Assembly: GCF_000974985.2 (NCBI RefSeq)
Contig: NZ_LAVA02000019.1
Location: 1-64,000 of the forward strand
Source of the DNA: Streptomyces mangrovisoli
GTDB taxonomy: Bacteria; Actinomycetota; Actinomycetes; Streptomycetales; Streptomycetaceae
Length of the DNA: 64,000 bases
Direction: 5' to 3'
Part shown: piece by piece, positions 43,715 to 52,971 of the stretch
Position numbering within the stretch: position 1 is the first letter of the stretch
Layout: each line of letters opens with the position of its first letter
Program-made: the position numbers and the translations under genes
Notes under the pieces: model-generated
The model's input: the letters and a program-made list of their open reading frames with translations, nothing else
Told to the model about the DNA's origin: nothing
Database searches by the model: none

Positions 43715-43741
43715 GGATGGCGGGTCACCGATCCGCCATCC
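43715..43741. promoter_or_regulatory. 9-bp perfect inverted repeat upstream of the catabolic operon
   Basis: GGATGGCGG and CCGCCATCC are separated by 9 bp and lie about 105 bp before the phenol-hydroxylase start. The size and place suit a regulator site for the operon, although a hairpin role cannot be excluded. Confidence 0.5.
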
Positions 43742-43845
43742 CTTCGTATTCCCGCCCACCTCGGCCTGTCTCCGGTCCCATGGGCGCCCGCGGTTCGACA
43801 CTGGCCCTGCCGACCATGACGCCGGATCGATGAAAGGCGCCCGCC

Positions 43846-45645
43846 ATGCCCACCTTCAGCGACGGTATCTCCGAGACCGAACCGCCCGCCGGAACGATCA
43901 TGACCACCGACGTCGTGGTCGTCGGCTCCGGACCCGCGGGCGCGGCCGCCGCGCTGCTGCTGGCCACGCTCGGCGTGGACACCGTCATGATCACGAAGTA
44001 CCGGTGGACCGCCAACACCCCCCGTGCGCACATCACCAACCAGCGCGCCATGGAGATCTTCCGCGACCTCGGCATCGAGGAGCAGGTGCTGGCGGACGCC
44101 ACCGAGCACTCCCTGGTCGGTGACACCGTCTTCTGCACGAGCATCGCTGGCGAGGAGATCGGCCGGATCCGCACCTGGGGCACCCGCCCGGACCGCGAGG
44201 GCGACTACCGCCTCGCGTCCCCCTGTCTGACCGTCGACATCCCGCAGACGTACCTGGAGCCCATCCTGGTGCGCAACGCGGCCCAGCGCGGCGCCCAGAC
44301 CCGGTTCTCCACCGAGTACCTCTCGCACACCCAGGACGCCGGCGGGGTCACCGTGCGGGTGCTGGACCGGCTGACCGGGCAGGAGTACGGCATCCGCGCG
44401 AAGTACCTGATCGGCGCGGACGGTGCCCGCTCCAAGGTCGCCGCGGACATCGACCTGCCGTTCGAGGGCGCGATGGACATCGCCGGGTCGATGAACATCA
44501 CCTTCAAGGCCGACATCGGCCGTTACGTCGCCCACCGGCCGTCCGTCCTGTACTGGGTCATCCAGCCCGGCTCGAACGTCGGCGGCATCGGGGCGGGGCT
44601 CGTGCGCATGGTGCGGCCGTGGAACGAGTGGCTGATCGTGTGGGGGTACGACATCGCCGAGGAACCCCCGGTCGTCGACCAGGCCGCCGCGGTGCAGATC
44701 GTCCGCAACCTGCTGGGCATCCCGGACCTGGACGTGGAGATCACCGGCACCAGTCTGTGGGGCAACAACGAGATGTACGCGACCCTGCTCCAGCGGGGGC
44801 GGGTGTTCTGCGCGGGCGACGCCGTCCACCGGCACCCGCCGAGCAACGGCCTGGGTTCCAACACCTCGATCCAGGACGCCTACAACCTCGCCTGGAAGAT
44901 CGCCGCCGTGGTCAAGGGGCATGCCGGGCCGGGCCTGTTGGAGACCTACAGCGCGGAGCGGGCCCCGGTCGCCGAGCGCATCGTGAAGCGGGCCAACAAG
45001 TCCAGCCGGGAGTTCGTCGACATCTTCGCGGCGTTGGGCGTGCTGGACGCCAAGAGCGAGGCGGAGATGGCCGCCGCCATCGAGGAGCGCAAGGCCAACA
45101 CCCCGGCGGGCGCGGCCAAGCGGGCCGCCCTGGTGCGGGCGATGGAGCTGAAGAACTACGAGTTCAACGCGCACGGCGTCGAGCTCGGCCAGCACTACGT
45201 CTCCGACGCCGTCGTCCCGGACGGCAGTCGGCTGCCCGAGCCGGAGCGCGACAGCGACCTCTACTACCAGGCGTCCACCGTCCCCGGCGCCCACCTGCCG
45301 CACGCCTGGGTCGGCGACAACGCGCACCGCCACGCCCTCATGGACCTGGCGCCGTACGACCGCTGGACCCTGCTGACCGGGATCGCGGGCGAGGCGTGGG
45401 AGCGCGCCGCCGAGGCGGTGGCCGAGAAGCTGGGCATCCCGCTCACGGCCGTCGTCATCGGTCCGGGCCGCGAGGTGACGGACCTGTACTACGACTGGGC
45501 CAAGGTGCGCGAGACCGACGAGAGCGGCGCGCTGCTGGTGCGCCCGGACAAGCACATCGCCTGGCGGGCGGCGACCCTGCCCGGCGACCCCGAGGAGGCG
45601 CTCATGCGTGCCCTGGTGTCCGTCCTGGGAAGGAACGGGGCGTGA
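43846..45645 (+). CDS. FAD-dependent phenol (resorcinol-type) hydroxylase
   Basis: A 599-residue flavin monooxygenase of the TfdB/PheA group. It shows the FAD dinucleotide motif [19 protein letters not shown] at about residue 25, the DG motif [14 protein letters not shown] and the GD motif [20 protein letters not shown], followed by the thioredoxin-like C-terminal domain. It would add an ortho hydroxyl group to a phenol using NAD(P)H and oxygen. Followed directly by maleylacetate reductase and hydroxyquinol dioxygenase, it most likely turns resorcinol into hydroxyquinol. 2,4-Dichlorophenol-type substrates are possible. Its stop overlaps the next start. Confidence 0.87.
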   Translation: MPTFSDGISETEPPAGTIMTTDVVVVGSGPAGAAAALLLATLGVDTVMITKYRWTANTPRAHITNQRAMEIFRDLGIEEQVLADATEHSLVGDTVFCTSIAGEEIGRIRTWGTRPDREGDYRLASPCLTVDIPQTYLEPILVRNAAQRGAQTRFSTEYLSHTQDAGGVTVRVLDRLTGQEYGIRAKYLIGADGARSKVAADIDLPFEGAMDIAGSMNITFKADIGRYVAHRPSVLYWVIQPGSNVGGIGAGLVRMVRPWNEWLIVWGYDIAEEPPVVDQAAAVQIVRNLLGIPDLDVEITGTSLWGNNEMYATLLQRGRVFCAGDAVHRHPPSNGLGSNTSIQDAYNLAWKIAAVVKGHAGPGLLETYSAERAPVAERIVKRANKSSREFVDIFAALGVLDAKSEAEMAAAIEERKANTPAGAAKRAALVRAMELKNYEFNAHGVELGQHYVSDAVVPDGSRLPEPERDSDLYYQASTVPGAHLPHAWVGDNAHRHALMDLAPYDRWTLLTGIAGEAWERAAEAVAEKLGIPLTAVVIGPGREVTDLYYDWAKVRETDESGALLVRPDKHIAWRAATLPGDPEEALMRALVSVLGRNGA

Positions 45646-46700
45646 TGCGTTTCGTGCACGACACGCTGCCGCAGCGGGTGCGGTTCGCGTCCGGCGCCGC
45701 CACGGAGGAACTCGCCGCCGAGGTGGCCGAGTTGGGCGCACGGCGGGTGATGGTCGTGGCGGGCGGCAGCGGACGGGAGATCGCCGACCGCGTCACCGCC
45801 GGGCTGCCCGTGGTCCACCGGCACACGGACGTCGTGATGCACGTGCCCGTGGACGTCGCCCGGCGGGCGCGGGACGCCGCCACCGAGTGGCACGCCGACA
45901 CCCTGGTGTGCGTCGGCGGCGGTTCGGCCACCGGGCTGGCCAAGGCGGTCGCGCTCACCACGGGGCTGCCGATCGTCGCGGTGCCCACCACCTACGCCGG
46001 TTCGGAGGCCACCGCCGTCTGGGGCCTGACCGAGGACGCCCGCAAGACCACCGGCACCGACCCGCGCGTCCTGCCCCGCGCGATCGTCTACGACGCGACG
46101 CTGACCCGCTCGCTGCCGGTCGGCCTCAGCGTCGCGTCCGGGCTCAACGCCCTCGCGCACTGCGTGGATTCGATGTGGGCCCCGCACAGCGATCCCGTCG
46201 ACCGGGCGCTGGCCGCGGAGGGGGTGCGCGCGCTGAGCGGCGGACTGCCGCTCGTCGTGAAGGACCCGCACGCCCTCGACGGCCGCGAACGGACCCTGTA
46301 CGGCGCCTACCTGGCCGCCGTCGCGTTCGCGTCCGCCGGGTCCGGACTGCACCACAAGGTGTGCCATGTGCTCGGCGGCATGTTCGGTCTCCCGCACGCC
46401 CAGACCCACGCCGTCGTGCTGCCGCACGTGCTGGCCTTCAACGCGCCGTACTCCCCCGACGCCGAACGGCTGCTGGCCTCGGCCTTCGGCGCGCCCACCG
46501 CCGGCGAGGGCCTGGCCCGGCTGCGCGCGGCGCTGGACGCGCCGCGCTCGCTGCGCTCGCTGGGGATGCCGCAGGAGGGGGTCGCCGCGGCAGCCGAGGC
46601 CGTCGTCGCGGCGGCCCCGCCCGGCAATCCGCGGCCCGTCACCCTCGCCTCGATCACCGAACTCGTGCAGACGGCATGGGAAGGAAACCCACCCCGATGA
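45645..46700 (+). CDS. maleylacetate reductase
   Basis: A 351-residue iron-alcohol-dehydrogenase-family enzyme. The cofactor region [19 protein letters not shown] and the following [15 protein letters not shown] are typical of maleylacetate reductases, as is [20 protein letters not shown] with metal-type histidines. It reduces maleylacetate to 3-oxoadipate, the last ring-cleavage step before central metabolism. ATG 45645 shares one base with the previous stop codon region, and AAGGA is upstream. It overlaps the dioxygenase gene by 4 bp, so the operon is coupled throughout. Confidence 0.9.
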   Translation: MRFVHDTLPQRVRFASGAATEELAAEVAELGARRVMVVAGGSGREIADRVTAGLPVVHRHTDVVMHVPVDVARRARDAATEWHADTLVCVGGGSATGLAKAVALTTGLPIVAVPTTYAGSEATAVWGLTEDARKTTGTDPRVLPRAIVYDATLTRSLPVGLSVASGLNALAHCVDSMWAPHSDPVDRALAAEGVRALSGGLPLVVKDPHALDGRERTLYGAYLAAVAFASAGSGLHHKVCHVLGGMFGLPHAQTHAVVLPHVLAFNAPYSPDAERLLASAFGAPTAGEGLARLRAALDAPRSLRSLGMPQEGVAAAAEAVVAAAPPGNPRPVTLASITELVQTAWEGNPPR

Positions 46701-47611
46701 CCCACGACCGCCCGGCCCCCGCCGGTACCCCGGTTCCGGACGCGCAGCAGGAACGGGAGGCCGAGGTCACCCGCCAGGTGCTCGCCTCCTTCGACGGCTG
46801 CGCCGACCCCCGCCTGCGTGAGGTCATGCAGTCCCTGGTCCATCATCTGCACGCGTTCGTCCGCGAGGTCCGCCTCACCGAACGGGAGTGGAACGAGGGG
46901 ATCGCCTTCCTCACCCGGGCCGGGCACATCACCGACGAGCGCCGCCAGGAGTTCATCCTGCTGTCGGACGTGCTCGGCGCGTCCATGCAGACGGTCGCCG
47001 TCAACAACGCGGCCTACGGGGACGCCACCGAGGCCACCGTCTTCGGCCCGTTCTTCGTCGAGAACAGCCCCTCGATCGAACTCGGCGGAGATCTCGCGTT
47101 CGGTGCCGCGGGCGAGCCGTGCTGGGTGGAGGGCACCGTCACCGACACCGCCGGGAAGCCGGTCCCCGGAGCCCGGATCGAGGTGTGGGAGGCCGACGAG
47201 GACGGCTACTACGACACCCAGTACGGCGACGACCGGATCGCGGCCAGGGCGCACCTGTTCAGCGACGCCGACGGGCGCTACCGCTTCTGGGGGCTGACCC
47301 CGACGCCGTATCCCATCCCCCACGACGGGCCGGTGGGAGGGCTGTTGGCGGCGACCGGCCGCTCGCCCATGCGCGCCTCGCATCTGCACTTCATGGTCGG
47401 CGCGCCCGAACTGCGCACCCTGGTCACGCACATCTTCGTGCGCGGCGACGAACTCCTCGCGCGGGACGCCGTGTTCGGGGTGAAGGAGTCGCTCGTCAAG
47501 GACTTCGAGGCGCAGCCCGCGGGCACCCCGACGCCGGACGGGCGTGATCTCGGCGACCGTCCGTGGTCACGCGTGCGGTTCGACATCGTGCTGGCGCCGG
47601 ACGGCGCGTGA
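46697..47611 (+). CDS. hydroxyquinol 1,2-dioxygenase (intradiol)
   Basis: A 304-residue intradiol dioxygenase. The N-terminal helical dimerisation region ([20 protein letters not shown]) and [14 protein letters not shown] match hydroxyquinol and catechol dioxygenases. Fe(III) ligands are recognisable as tyrosines in [12 protein letters not shown] and [12 protein letters not shown] and histidines in [12 protein letters not shown]. It opens hydroxyquinol to maleylacetate, the substrate of the preceding reductase. The position after a resorcinol-type hydroxylase favours hydroxyquinol over catechol. Its 3' end overlaps the convergent AraC gene by 45 bp. Confidence 0.88.
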   Translation: MTHDRPAPAGTPVPDAQQEREAEVTRQVLASFDGCADPRLREVMQSLVHHLHAFVREVRLTEREWNEGIAFLTRAGHITDERRQEFILLSDVLGASMQTVAVNNAAYGDATEATVFGPFFVENSPSIELGGDLAFGAAGEPCWVEGTVTDTAGKPVPGARIEVWEADEDGYYDTQYGDDRIAARAHLFSDADGRYRFWGLTPTPYPIPHDGPVGGLLAATGRSPMRASHLHFMVGAPELRTLVTHIFVRGDELLARDAVFGVKESLVKDFEAQPAGTPTPDGRDLGDRPWSRVRFDIVLAPDGA

Positions 47612-48676
47612 CCGCCCCGCGCGCAGCACGTCCGTGGCGCGCAGCCCGTAGTGCTCCTTGAACCGATGGGAGAAGTGGGCGGCCGAGCCGAATCCGCACC
47701 GGGCCGCCACGTCGGCGACCGTCCGCTCCGCGCTCCGGGCCAGGAGCGCGTGGGCGTGTTCGAGGCGGGCGCCCAGCAGGTACTGCGGAACGCTGGTGCC
47801 GCCCGCGGCGAAGACCCGCGAGAGATGGCGCTCGCTGATGCCGATACCCCGGGCGATCCGGGCAGCCGAGAGGCCCGGGTCGGCCAGGTGCTCCTGGACG
47901 TACGCCTTGGCGACCGTCAGGTGGACGGTGGTCAGGGCGCCCGTCCGGCCGGTGACCACCGAGGCGAGCAGATCGAGCAGCACGTCCTCGTCCACGCCGG
48001 GGCCCGCGTCCGCGGCCGGACCGAGGTCCGCGCGGCCGCCCGCATCCGGACCCGCGTCCGCGCTCCCGTCAGCAGCCCCGTACGGACCCGTGTCCACGCC
48101 GGGGCCCGCAGCCGCGTCCCCCCTCGCGCCCGGGTCCTCCCCCGACTCCCGCCGCAGCGCCCGAGCCGCCAGTGCGGCGAGGGTTCTGATCTGCACGGAC
48201 CCGTCGTCGATGACGAGCGGCTGCGGCAGGGAGGCCGGCCCTCCGAGGTCGCGCCACACCGTGTGCGGGACCTTGAGCGCGAGTTCCTCCAGTCCGTGCG
48301 AGAAACCGCGCATGAAGGGCTGGTCGGCGTCGCAGATCAGCAACTGCCCGGGATGCAGCAGCCGTACGCCGTCGTCGTGGTAGAAGAACGCGTCGCCCGC
48401 GAGGCTCAGATAGCAGGCCACGGCGTCCGAGGGGACGCGGCGGATCTCGGCCCGCGTCCGCTCCACGACGTGCGGGCTGCCGAGCACCCGCGCCACATGC
48501 ACCCTGGGGAGCTGGAGGTTGATCTCCGTCGCGTCCAGGGCGGTGTCCTGGAGGGACCGGCAGCGCAGCCCGATCAGGGCCTCGGCGTTGTGTTCCTCCC
48601 ACAGTGCGACGCGCCGTGCCTCGGGAAGGCCGACGGTGCTGAAGCGCACCGGCGCGCTCGTCGTCCCGCTCTTCAT
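47567..48676 (-). CDS. AraC-family regulator of the catabolic operon
   Basis: A 369-residue regulator. The N-terminal part carries the AraC-binding-domain-like (XylS/NPH-type) region ([20 protein letters not shown], then [20 protein letters not shown]). The C-terminal double helix-turn-helix is [20 protein letters not shown] then [21 protein letters not shown] 50-residue Gly/Ala/Asp repeat linker ([23 protein letters not shown]) separates them. It is convergent with and overlaps the dioxygenase gene, an arrangement suggesting it activates the operon in response to the aromatic substrate. GGAGG lies very close to ATG 48676, so the exact start is less certain. Confidence 0.85.
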   Translation of the reverse strand: MKSGTTSAPVRFSTVGLPEARRVALWEEHNAEALIGLRCRSLQDTALDATEINLQLPRVHVARVLGSPHVVERTRAEIRRVPSDAVACYLSLAGDAFFYHDDGVRLLHPGQLLICDADQPFMRGFSHGLEELALKVPHTVWRDLGGPASLPQPLVIDDGSVQIRTLAALAARALRRESGEDPGARGDAAAGPGVDTGPYGAADGSADAGPDAGGRADLGPAADAGPGVDEDVLLDLLASVVTGRTGALTTVHLTVAKAYVQEHLADPGLSAARIARGIGISERHLSRVFAAGGTSVPQYLLGARLEHAHALLARSAERTVADVAARCGFGSAAHFSHRFKEHYGLRATDVLRAGRSRAVRRQHDVEPHA

Positions 48677-48734
48677 TCCTCCAGCGTAGAGGCGTCGGCC
48701 GCTGCCTGCCCCAGGTCGCGCACCTACTTTTTGA

Positions 48735-49442
48735 TCACCGAGGAGGCCCGGTGTCGTACGACCGCGGGTCCTGGCGTGCCAGCAGGGCGCCCACGCTCTC
48801 GCCGGCCGCGCGGTGCCAGTACCGGAGGGGGCGGAGCAGGGCGTGGTCGCCGCCCGGCACGACGACCGCCTCGGCGCGCGCCCCGGCCGCGCGTGCCCGG
48901 GCGACCAGGGCCAGCGAGGCCGCGGGGTCGGTGACCCGGTCGCGGTCGCCGTGCAGGACCACGACGTCCTTGCCGGCCAGGTGGTCGACCGGTTCGCCGT
49001 CGGGGCACCAGGGCGCGAGCGCCAGGACGCCGCTGACCCGGGGCGTGTCGGCGGCGCGCAGTGCGGCGCGGCCGCCCATCGAGTGGCCCACCAGGACGGT
49101 GGGTAGGTCGCCGAAGCGGCGGCCGAGTTCGTCGAGCGCGCGATGGGCGTCGTGCAGGGGGTCCGCGTCGGCGCCGTTCCAGCCGCGCACGCGGTAGCGG
49201 ACCTGCGCGACCAGGACGTCGTCGGGGGTCACGGCGGCGACGGCCCGCACGAGGGGCCGTATCCGCAGGGCGGACAGTTGCCAGGGGTTCGCCGGGACCC
49301 GGCTGTCGGCGGTGCCCCCGTGCAGGAACAGCACGGCCGAGCGCGGGGCGCGCGAGGTACGCGGGCGGCGGCGCGGGACGAGGGCGGCCGGCGGGAGGTC
49401 CGCGGCGGCCGGGCCGGTGGGGCGCGGAGCGTGTCGGGTCAT
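48735..49442 (-). CDS. alpha/beta hydrolase
   Basis: A 235-residue hydrolase. It shows the oxyanion strand VLFLHGGTADS, the nucleophile elbow VLVGHSMGGRAALRA, a late acid region (VVVLHGDRDRVTDP) and the final histidine in PGGDHALLRP, so the Ser-Asp-His triad is complete. Substrate unknown. ATG 49442 gives a natural start; the nearest GGGAG is about 13 bp upstream, so the start is moderately certain. It lies beside a crotonase pseudogene, which does not inform its role. Confidence 0.83.
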   Translation of the reverse strand: MTRHAPRPTGPAAADLPPAALVPRRRPRTSRAPRSAVLFLHGGTADSRVPANPWQLSALRIRPLVRAVAAVTPDDVLVAQVRYRVRGWNGADADPLHDAHRALDELGRRFGDLPTVLVGHSMGGRAALRAADTPRVSGVLALAPWCPDGEPVDHLAGKDVVVLHGDRDRVTDPAASLALVARARAAGARAEAVVVPGGDHALLRPLRYWHRAAGESVGALLARQDPRSYDTGPPR

Positions 49443-49545
49443 GGGTGCCGGTCTGCTCCCGTTCTGGCTCGCCGTCAGGGCGCGCGGGGCGGTCGTAGGG
49501 CTCCAGTATCGGCGTGAAGGCGGAGTACGGTCGCCTGCGGCGCGG

Positions 49546-49755
49546 ATGGCGGCCTGCGATCTCGTCGTCGCGGCCGACCATGTCAGGTTCGGCGTCCCCG
49601 AGGTGCGCCGCTCCCTGGTGGCCGCGGACCGGACGCTTGAGGAGTGCTGGGACCGCCAGGAGCAGATCATCGCCGCGGTCTTCGCGTCCGGCGACGCCCG
49701 CGAGGGGGTGACGGCGTTCACGGAGAAGCGCGGGCCGGTGTGGCGGGGCCGCTGA
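49546..49755 (+). pseudogene. remnant of an enoyl-CoA hydratase/isomerase (crotonase)
   Basis: The frame reads MAACDLVVAADHVRFGVPEV and RRSLVAA, which is the crotonase active-site region, then jumps directly to RTLEECWDRQEQ and ends DAREGVTAFTEKRGPVWRGR, the crotonase C-terminus. About 80-100 residues between these parts and the first ~100 residues are missing. The reading frame is kept across the junction, so the loss was an in-frame internal deletion combined with loss of the 5' end. Confidence 0.78.
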
Positions 49756-49824
49756 CGGGGGGCGTCGGCGCCTGCGCGCGGGTGGTGGTGGGGGCTGGCT
49801 GGGTGAGGCGTCGCGGGCGGCATG

Positions 49825-50514
49825 TCACCCCGCGGTCACCGGCTCCTCCCCCGCGCCGTCCCGGGCCTGTCGGACCACGTACTCCTCGTTCTCCGCGCCC
49901 AGCTGGGCCGCGCGTTCCGCGGTGATCACCAGCCGCCCCAGCACGGCCGGAACCGCCACCGCGGGCAGCAGGTGCCGGAACAGCGCGGCGATCCGCTCTT
50001 CCAAGTCGCGCCGCTCGACCAGGATGTGGGAGTGCATCTGGACGCCCGTCCAGGCGGCCGAGAGGAGCCACGCGCTCTCCGCCGCGTCGACCCCGGGGAG
50101 CAACTCCCCCTGATCCTGTGCCTCGCGCAGCAGCTTCTCCGAGGTGTCGACCCACGCCGTCACCAGGTGCGTGCCGAACTGCGCGCGCAGACCGTGCTCC
50201 AGGGACAGCTTCGCCGCCGCGCTCACCACGGCGTCCCGGCGCATCCGATACGCCGTCAGCAGCCCCACGTCCACCATCTCCTGGAGCTTGCACACCCGCG
50301 GCGGCAGCGACAGCACCGCCAACTGCTCGTGCAGCACGCCCTCGGCCAGCGCCTGCTTGGACGGGAAATGGAAGTACAGCGCGCCCTTGGTCACACCGGA
50401 CCGCGTCAGAATCTCCCCGATCGTCGCCGCCTCGTAGCCGCGCTCGTCGAACACGGACGCCGCCGCTTCCACGATCGAACGCCGCGTCCGAATCGCACGC
50501 TCCTGCCGAGCCAC
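49825..50514 (-). CDS. gamma-butyrolactone-receptor-type TetR regulator (ScbR/ArpA-like)
   Basis: A 229-residue regulator. The N-terminus ARQERAIRTRRSIVEAAASV with GEILTRSGVTKGALYFHFPS and the following SKQALAEGVL closely follows ScbR/ArpA proteins. So does the C-terminal HSHILVERRDLEERIAALFR with HLLPAVAVPAVLGRL. These proteins sense gamma-butyrolactones (or antibiotics, in pseudo-receptors) and control secondary metabolism. GTG 50514 follows GGAGG by about 7 bp. An ARE-like site lies 42-64 bp upstream. No AfsA-type synthase gene is in the window. Confidence 0.85.
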   Translation of the reverse strand: MARQERAIRTRRSIVEAAASVFDERGYEAATIGEILTRSGVTKGALYFHFPSKQALAEGVLHEQLAVLSLPPRVCKLQEMVDVGLLTAYRMRRDAVVSAAAKLSLEHGLRAQFGTHLVTAWVDTSEKLLREAQDQGELLPGVDAAESAWLLSAAWTGVQMHSHILVERRDLEERIAALFRHLLPAVAVPAVLGRLVITAERAAQLGAENEEYVVRQARDGAGEEPVTAG

Positions 50515-50555
50515 CGAGCCACCTCCACCACCTGGACCAGCACACTCCCCCACCC

Positions 50556-50578
50556 AAACCAAACCAGCTAGTCCGTAT
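50556..50578 (-). promoter_or_regulatory. ARE-like autoregulatory element before the ScbR-like gene
   Basis: On the minus strand the site opens ATACGGAC, then TAGC, then TGGTTTGGTTT. It matches the published ARE pattern AnACnnACnnnnCGGTTTGTTT except at two positions. It lies upstream of the ScbR-like GTG, where such receptors bind their own promoter. Confidence 0.65.
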
Positions 50579-50592
50579 ATTCACAACCCCAG

Positions 50593-50610
50593 CCGGACCC
50601 CTAGGTCCGG
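50593..50610. terminator. 7-bp inverted repeat, possible terminator or operator
   Basis: CCGGACC-ccta-GGTCCGG is a perfect hairpin between the FkbM-type gene end and the ScbR-like promoter; either role is possible. Confidence 0.4.
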
Positions 50611-50834
50611 AAACGGCGCCACCGAGCCCCTCACTGGCCACTTTCGCACCACAAGCCCCACCACGGCGTCACGGCGCAACCCCTTCGCCACCCCTACACA
50701 AAACGGAAGGAATGATTCTCCAGCCACTCACGACCGGGACTTGAGCGACATGTACGGGTGCGGCTGCGGGCGGCGGCCGCCGGTGCGGACGCGGGTGCGG
50801 GTACATGTACGGGTACGGGTACGGCGATCGAACG
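50611..50834. other. intergenic region with GGGTAC-type microrepeats
   Basis: Holds a short GTACGG/GGTACG hexamer-like repeat (about 50745-50825), including two ACATGTACGGGT copies. No gene was supported; a ten-codon ATG frame at 50712 has no convincing spacing to a ribosome site. Confidence 0.5.
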
Positions 50835-51746
50835 CTAGGGAAGACGGTCCGCGTCCACCCGGGAGAAGATCAGGTCGCTCTCCTCCGTGACCGGGTGCCG
50901 CCATCGCACCGGCACGGCCGGTCCCCTGCGCAGCGCTTCCGGATAGCTCTCGGGGGCGTACGCGTTGGGCAGGCGGTAGGCGTGGAACCCCGCGTCCGAC
51001 ATGGTCTCCAGCAACTCGTCCACGGAGTCGCCGAGTTGGGCCATGCGGTCGGGGGTCACCTCCACGGTGATCTCGACGTCGGGGCGCAGCCGGCCGAGCA
51101 ACGGCCGCAGCCCGCGCACCACTTGGCCCTCCGCGCCCTCGACATCGATCTTGATCACCCTGGCGGTCGCCGCCTCGTCCTCGGCGAGCAGCTCGGGCAG
51201 CGGCAGCGCCGCGATGTCGAACGCGGACTCGGCCGGGCCGTCGTAGGGGACGATGCTGTTGGCTCCCATGTTGCGGGAGCTGGCCAGCACGAAGGTCAGC
51301 GTGCGGTGGGTGTCGGCGACGGCCGCGTTCAGGGCGCGGACGTTGCCGCAGCCGTTCAGGCGGAGTTGCTGCGTCAACCGGCCGTGGAACACCGGCGAGG
51401 CCTCGATGGCGACGACCCGCCCGCGCTCGCCGACCAGTTGTGACGCCAGCACGCTGAAGATCCCGACGTTGGCCCCGACGTCGACGAAGGTGTCGCCCGG
51501 CTTCAGCCGGCGTTCGAGCCAGCCGGTCATGTGCGGTTCCCAGACCCCGAAGAGGTACACGTACCGCTGGATCAGGTCCTGGGTGTCCACCGCGAACCGC
51601 GCCCCGAACCGGGTCTCGACCACCCGCCGCCTCGGACGGTCCCGAAGGTGCGCGTTGAGGAGGCGGGACGCCAGGAACGCCTTGCCGAGGGTGCCGGGAG
51701 CGTCCCGCACATAGCGACGCCCCAGCGTGACCAGCGTCTCCGGCAC
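50835..51746 (-). CDS. FkbM-family SAM methyltransferase
   Basis: A 303-residue protein. SAM-binding motif I is GDTFVDVGANVGIFSVLASQ at about residue 85, with VVAIEASPVFHGRLTQQLRL for motif II and RVIKIDVEGAEGQVVRGLRP late in the domain; all three are FkbM-type hallmarks. FkbM proteins O-methylate polyketides, sugars or other metabolites. A GTG at 51746 is used; GGAGGAGA lies about 18 bp upstream, so an alternative start (CTG) cannot be excluded. Its target is not shown by neighbours. Confidence 0.83.
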   Translation of the reverse strand: MPETLVTLGRRYVRDAPGTLGKAFLASRLLNAHLRDRPRRRVVETRFGARFAVDTQDLIQRYVYLFGVWEPHMTGWLERRLKPGDTFVDVGANVGIFSVLASQLVGERGRVVAIEASPVFHGRLTQQLRLNGCGNVRALNAAVADTHRTLTFVLASSRNMGANSIVPYDGPAESAFDIAALPLPELLAEDEAATARVIKIDVEGAEGQVVRGLRPLLGRLRPDVEITVEVTPDRMAQLGDSVDELLETMSDAGFHAYRLPNAYAPESYPEALRRGPAVPVRWRHPVTEESDLIFSRVDADRLP

Positions 51747-51868
51747 GGGGGTGTTCAGCAGGGTCTCCTCCTCCGACTCCCGGCGACCGAGGCGGCAACC
51801 CTATCGCGCGCGCTCTCGGCCACGGGTGCGGCGTCCGGCCGGTGAACCGGACGCCATACCCGCTCATG

Positions 51869-52633
51869 TCAGGCCTGACACAGGGCCGTTCGGCTCAGAT
51901 GGCGCGCGAGGAAGCGGACCGCGCTGTCGACCTCGAACCTGGGCAACTCCTTGTGCCTGCCCGCGTTGACGTGCAGCGTCTTCTCCGACGAGGCGAAGGC
52001 GTCGAACAGCGCGAGCCCCGCCTCGCGCGGGATGTGCTCGTCGTCCCACTGCAGGTCGAACTCGATCGGGACGGTGATCCGCTTCGCCTGCTCGGCCAGC
52101 GCGTCGGGCCAGTGCAGGCCGAACACCGCGGCGTTGATCCTGGGTTCGACCGCCACCAGCGGTACGCCGATCGCGGTTCCCATGTTGAGGCCGAACCAGC
52201 CGACGGATCCGCCGGTGCCGATCTCGGGGAGTTCCTGGAGCGCGTCCAGGGTCGCCCGCCACTCGGGTACCGCACGTTCCGCGAGGTGCGCGTTGTAGCG
52301 GACGACGACCGGGCCCACCGGCTCGCCCGCCGCCATGGCCTGCTGCATCACGGCGATCTCCTGCTCGTCGTACGCCGTCCGCGGCCGGTCGCCGTGGCCG
52401 GGCGCGTCGATGACGGCGACGTGGAAGCCGCAGCCTGTCACGAGCCGTCGGGCACGGCCGGACATCGCGGGATGCTTCTTGTGATTGCCGCCGCCGTGCC
52501 CCATGAGGACGAGCGGCGCCCCGTCTGCACCGGAGGCGGGCGACCAGAGAACACCGGGGACTTCGCCGACGGTGAAGTCGCGTTCGGTCATGCCGTCCGC
52601 CGAGGACTCGGCGGTGAATTCCAGAGAGTGCAT
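51869..52633 (-). CDS. alpha/beta hydrolase-like protein with Asn in the nucleophile elbow
   Basis: A 254-residue dienelactone-hydrolase-like fold: LVLMGHGGGNHKKHPAMSGR, HVAVIDAPGHGDRPR, the elbow GWFGLNMGTAIG, and the late NAGRHKELPRFE with the expected histidine. The elbow carries asparagine (AAC) where the nucleophilic serine (AGC) is expected, a single-base change. It could be inactive, or the family may use this residue. AAAGG precedes ATG 52633. A possible 19-codon leader ORF lies 49 bp upstream. Confidence 0.78.
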   Translation of the reverse strand: MHSLEFTAESSADGMTERDFTVGEVPGVLWSPASGADGAPLVLMGHGGGNHKKHPAMSGRARRLVTGCGFHVAVIDAPGHGDRPRTAYDEQEIAVMQQAMAAGEPVGPVVVRYNAHLAERAVPEWRATLDALQELPEIGTGGSVGWFGLNMGTAIGVPLVAVEPRINAAVFGLHWPDALAEQAKRITVPIEFDLQWDDEHIPREAGLALFDAFASSEKTLHVNAGRHKELPRFEVDSAVRFLARHLSRTALCQA

Positions 52634-52682
52634 GGCATTGCCTTTCGGGAGAGCCTTGTTGTCGAGGCGCTCCCGGCGATAC

Positions 52683-52742
52683 CTACGTCAATCGCCCGAC
52701 CGTGACGCGAGGGAGAGCACCCACCTGCCAAACAGCGTTCAT
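52683..52742 (-). CDS. possible 19-residue leader peptide with full Shine-Dalgarno
   Basis: MNAVWQVGALPRVTVGRLT is preceded by GAAGGAGGTGAGACCC, whose AAGGAGGTGA matches the 16S rRNA 3' end perfectly. TAGCGT lies about 40 nt upstream of the ATG as a possible -10. It ends 49 bp before the alpha/beta hydrolase-like gene, so it could be a regulatory leader peptide. Its coding nature rests only on the ribosome site and position. Confidence 0.45.
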   Translation of the reverse strand: MNAVWQVGALPRVTVGRLT

Positions 52743-52971
52743 GGGTCTCACCTCCTTCGACGGTGCCGCGGTCAGCCGCACGCTACCAACCCGGCGCCGC
52801 TCCCGCCCACCCGTTTTCGCCCGCCGCCCAAGCCTCCACAAGGCCCCGTACAACAGGCCACTTGGGCAGGGAAAACGCAACTTCGACAGGGCTCGTGCAG
52901 GCGGTTACCTTCACCTGTCCCTCGGCGAACCGATCCCCCTCCGGACGGCAGCCCCGACCAAGGAGAGACGT
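52743..52971. other. divergent intergenic region
   Basis: Carries the presumed promoter of the leftward leader/hydrolase unit and the AAGGAGA ribosome site of the rightward gene. No further feature recognised. Confidence 0.45.

Noticed and set aside
50712..50744. A ten-codon ORF with GGAAGGA before ATG
   Set aside because: The purine stretch is too close to the ATG, and nothing supports translation.
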